A stretch of DNA of 64,000 nucleotides, taken from contig NZ_JAPVQY010000001.1 in the NCBI RefSeq assembly GCF_027257875.1, positions 310,001 through 374,000 of the forward strand, written 5' to 3'. Below, piece after piece: positions 61,795 to 64,000 of this stretch; position 1 is the stretch's first letter, and each line of letters begins with the position of its first letter. This DNA comes from Burkholderia sp. IMCC1007 (GTDB lineage Bacteria; Pseudomonadota; Gammaproteobacteria; Burkholderiales; Burkholderiaceae). The notes under the pieces are model-generated. The model saw only the letters and a list, made by a program, of their open reading frames with translations. It was not told the DNA's origin and searched no databases. The position numbers and the translations under genes are program-made.

Positions 61795-63129
61795 TCAATG
61801 CGCGGCCGCCGTCGCCTTGCGGAGTTTCGCGACGTCCGCCGCCTGCACGGCCGGCGCGCCGTTGCTCCAGCCGGCGCGCATGAACGTCAGGACGTCGGCG
61901 ATCTGCCGGTCGTTCAGCTGGTTCGCGAACGCCGGCATCGGGTACGCGGACGGCACGCCGCCGATCACGAGCGTATCGCTGCCGTTCAGCGTCACGTTGA
62001 TCAGTGACGACGCGTCGGCCTCGAGCACGTTCGGATTGCCGGCAATCGGCGCGAGCAGCGGCGCGTAGCCGCGGCCGTCCGCCCCATGGCAATGCAGGCA
62101 GTAAGCGTTATACACCTTCGCGCCGGAATCGTTCGCCGGCCGGACCAGCGCGACCTGCGTCGCCTTCGGATCATAACGGTAAGGCGGCACGCCCGTGCCG
62201 CCTGCCGCCGGCAACGATTTCAGATACCGGGAAATCGCCGTCAGGTCGTCGTCGGTCAACGCTTGCGTGCTGTGATTGATCACGCTGACCATCGAGCCGA
62301 ACGCCGTCGCATGCCGGTTTGCGCCGGTCTTCAGGAACTGCGCGACATCGGCGTCGGTCCAGCGGCCGAGCCCCGTATTGTGCTCGCCGGTCAGGTTCGA
62401 CGCGAACCAGTTGTCGATCGCCGCGCCCGACAGGAACGCCGCGCCGCTTTCGTCGAGCGCCTTCTCCTGGAAGCCGACGCCGCGCGGCGTGTGGCACGAC
62501 CCGCAATGGCCGAGCCCTTGCACGAGGTACGCGCCGCGGTTCCACATCGCGTCCCTGGCCGGCTTGTCGGCATATGGCGTGGTGTCGAGGAACACCATGT
62601 TCCACAGCGCGAGCGGCCAGCGCATGTTCAGCGGCCACGGGATGTCGGACGGGCGGTTGGCCTGCTTCACCGGTTCGACGCCGTGCATGAAGTACGCGTA
62701 CAGCGCCTTCACGTCGTCGTCGCGCAGCTTCGCGTACGACGGATACGGCATCGCCGGATACAGACGATGGCCGTCCTTCGCGACGCCCGCGCGGACCGCG
62801 CTTGCGAACTCGGCCTCCGTATACCCGCCGATGCCCGTGTCCGGGTCGGGCGTGATGTTGGTCGTGTAGATCGCGCCCATCGGCGTGACCATCTTCAGGC
62901 CGCCGGCGAACGGCGTGCCGCGCGGCGCGGTGTGGCACGCCACGCAGTCGCCCGCTTTCGCGAGATACGCGCCGCGCGCGACGAGCGCATTGTCGGCCTC
63001 GGCCGGCGCCGTTTGCGCGGCCTGCGCGACCGTGCCGGCGGTCAACGCGGACAGCGCCAGCAGCGATGCGCCGAGCGCGTGCGCGGCGCCATTCAGGCAA
63101 CTCCGACGGTTCAACGTGAGGTTTCTCAT
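61795..63129 (-). CDS. Tri-haem cytochrome c subunit of a membrane-linked dehydrogenase
   Basis: This 444-residue exported protein has a signal region (ALGASLLALSALTAGTVAQA) and three haem sites: CVACH (62-66), CGSCH (209-213) and CLHCH (344-348). This layout is usual for cytochrome subunits of alcohol/gluconate dehydrogenases and of isoquinoline-oxidoreductase-type Mo enzymes. It lies 15 bp downstream of the Mo subunit gene and would pass its electrons to the respiratory chain. Confidence 0.92.
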   Translation of the reverse strand: MRNLTLNRRSCLNGAAHALGASLLALSALTAGTVAQAAQTAPAEADNALVARGAYLAKAGDCVACHTAPRGTPFAGGLKMVTPMGAIYTTNITPDPDTGIGGYTEAEFASAVRAGVAKDGHRLYPAMPYPSYAKLRDDDVKALYAYFMHGVEPVKQANRPSDIPWPLNMRWPLALWNMVFLDTTPYADKPARDAMWNRGAYLVQGLGHCGSCHTPRGVGFQEKALDESGAAFLSGAAIDNWFASNLTGEHNTGLGRWTDADVAQFLKTGANRHATAFGSMVSVINHSTQALTDDDLTAISRYLKSLPAAGGTGVPPYRYDPKATQVALVRPANDSGAKVYNAYCLHCHGADGRGYAPLLAPIAGNPNVLEADASSLINVTLNGSDTLVIGGVPSAYPMPAFANQLNDRQIADVLTFMRAGWSNGAPAVQAADVAKLRKATAAAH

Positions 63130-63144
63130 CGCTCTTCCCTCCCC

Positions 63145-64000
63145 TCAAGCCGTCTTCAACTGACTGCCGACCGGCAGCTTGCGCAGCCGCTTGCCGGTTG
63201 CCGCGAAGATCGCGTTCGACAATGCCGCCGCCGTGGCGGCGGTGCCCGGTTCGCCGATCCCGCCCGGCGCCTCGGCGCTTTTCACGAGATGGACCTCGAT
63301 CGGCGGCGTCTCGTTGATGCGCATCATCCGGTAGTCGGTGAAGTTGCTCTGCACGACGCGACCGTCCTCGATCGTGATCTCGCCATACAGCGCGCCCGTG
63401 ATCCCGAAGATGATGCCGCCCTGCACCTGCGCGTCGATCGTGCTCGGATTGACGACCATCCCGCAGTCGACCGCACACACCGCACGCTTCACCTGCACTT
63501 CCCCGTCGTCCACCGCGACGTCGATGACGATCGAGAAGAAGCTGCCGAACGCATGCATCACCGAGACGCCGCGCCCTTGCCCCTTCGGCAGCGGCGTGCC
63601 CCAGCCGGCCGCCTTCGTCGCGACGTCGAGCACATGGCGCGCACGCGGCGTCTTGTCGAGCAGCGCACGGCGATACTGGACCGGGTCGGTCTTGGCCTGT
63701 GCGGCGAGCTCGTCGATGAAGCTTTCGACGACGAAGGTGCTGCGCGTCGGCCCGACGCCGCGCCAGAACGCGGTCGGCACGTGGCGCGGCTCCTGCCGCA
63801 CGTAGTCGACGAGCTGGTTCGGCAGGTCGTACGGCAGTTCGGACGCCACCTCGACCGCGTCGGGATCGACGCCGTCCTTGACTGCGGGCGGCGCGAAGCG
63901 CGCGAGGATCGATGAGCCGACGATCCGGTGCTGCCAGGCGACCGGCTTGCCGTTCGCGTCGAGCCCCGCCGAGATCCTGTCGTAGTAGCACGGCCGGTAC
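63145..64000 (-). CDS. Xanthine-dehydrogenase-family molybdenum subunit (isoquinoline 1-oxidoreductase large-subunit-like), 3' part
   Basis: Only the last 285 or so codons are in the window. They include YYDRISAGLDANGKPVAWQH, PTAFWRGVGPTRSTFVVESF and CGMVVNPSTIDAQVQGGIIF, then the active-site EPGTAATAAALSNAIF near the end (GEPG with the catalytic Glu). These are typical of the IorB/CoxL-like subfamily. The substrate may be an N-heterocycle or an aldehyde. The gene continues beyond the right edge. Confidence 0.9.
   Translation of the reverse strand, partial: YRPCYYDRISAGLDANGKPVAWQHRIVGSSILARFAPPAVKDGVDPDAVEVASELPYDLPNQLVDYVRQEPRHVPTAFWRGVGPTRSTFVVESFIDELAAQAKTDPVQYRRALLDKTPRARHVLDVATKAAGWGTPLPKGQGRGVSVMHAFGSFFSIVIDVAVDDGEVQVKRAVCAVDCGMVVNPSTIDAQVQGGIIFGITGALYGEITIEDGRVVQSNFTDYRMMRINETPPIEVHLVKSAEAPGGIGEPGTAATAAALSNAIFAATGKRLRKLPVGSQLKTA

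Noticed and set aside
62086..63915. Long plus-strand frame (609 codons)
   Set aside because: It lies antisense to the cytochrome c and molybdenum subunit genes, has no domain and is Arg/Asp-rich; a shadow frame.

Overview
The window looks like a secondary replicon of a Burkholderia (probably Burkholderia cepacia complex) genome. The support is high GC, a DUF4148 protein, OmpC-type porins, many LysR/MarR/TetR regulators, an EmrCAB-type efflux operon and a tandem Hsp20 cluster. No rRNA, tRNA or CRISPR array was seen. The identifications come from reading motifs and family patterns by eye; no database search was run.

Region 1 (1-18.1 kb) looks like one aromatic-compound catabolic island. It has a 4,5-dihydroxyphthalate-decarboxylase-like protein, a two-subunit molybdopterin enzyme resembling pyrogallol-phloroglucinol transhydroxylase (its large subunit carries an added membrane anchor and SCP2-like domain), a porin, a ribose-type ABC importer with a fused ATPase-permease, and an operon of BKACE-like, cupin, SnoaL-like and Gfo/Idh-like enzymes. 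Two close MarR paralogues sit inside it. A shared about 22-bp operator-like motif occurs five times, once before each transcription unit or divergent pair, which suggests a single regulon.

Region 2 (18.1-44.2 kb) is accessory metabolism under decay. Intact genes include an aldo/keto reductase, DoxX, two pirins, YceI, an NmrA-like protein, a CMD-like protein without its CxxC, a TetR regulator beside an FAD-monooxygenase/esterase fusion, an acyl-CoA ligase, a porin, a MarR-EmrCAB-type efflux set and a cNMP-domain/thioredoxin-reductase-like protein. Remnants of SDR (this one in region 1), LysR, WrbA, an HSL esterase (stop codon in the oxyanion motif), YceI, nitronate monooxygenase, old yellow enzyme and an ISNCY/IS1202-like transposase are scattered between them.

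Region 3 (44.26-58.20 kb) is the most exciting part: an apparently intact prophage of about 13.9 kb with no integrase. It lies between two dif-like XerCD sites sharing an 11-bp core. It encodes a DUF3693-like repressor, an HUH rolling-circle Rep, an A32/PRD1-type packaging ATPase, a major capsid protein resembling corticovirus PM2 P2 (double jelly-roll lineage), many one-helix membrane proteins, a large spike-like protein and a membrane-anchored lambda-R-type transglycosylase. No tail, terminase or filamentous-phage genes are present. The best reading is a tailless, membrane-containing PM2-like virus that becomes a prophage by host Xer recombination at a dif-like site.

Region 4 (58.2-64 kb) is host sequence: three tandem Hsp20 genes behind a sigma-32-like promoter, a succinate-semialdehyde-dehydrogenase-like gene, a tri-haem cytochrome c and the 3' end of a xanthine-dehydrogenase-family molybdenum subunit that runs off the window.
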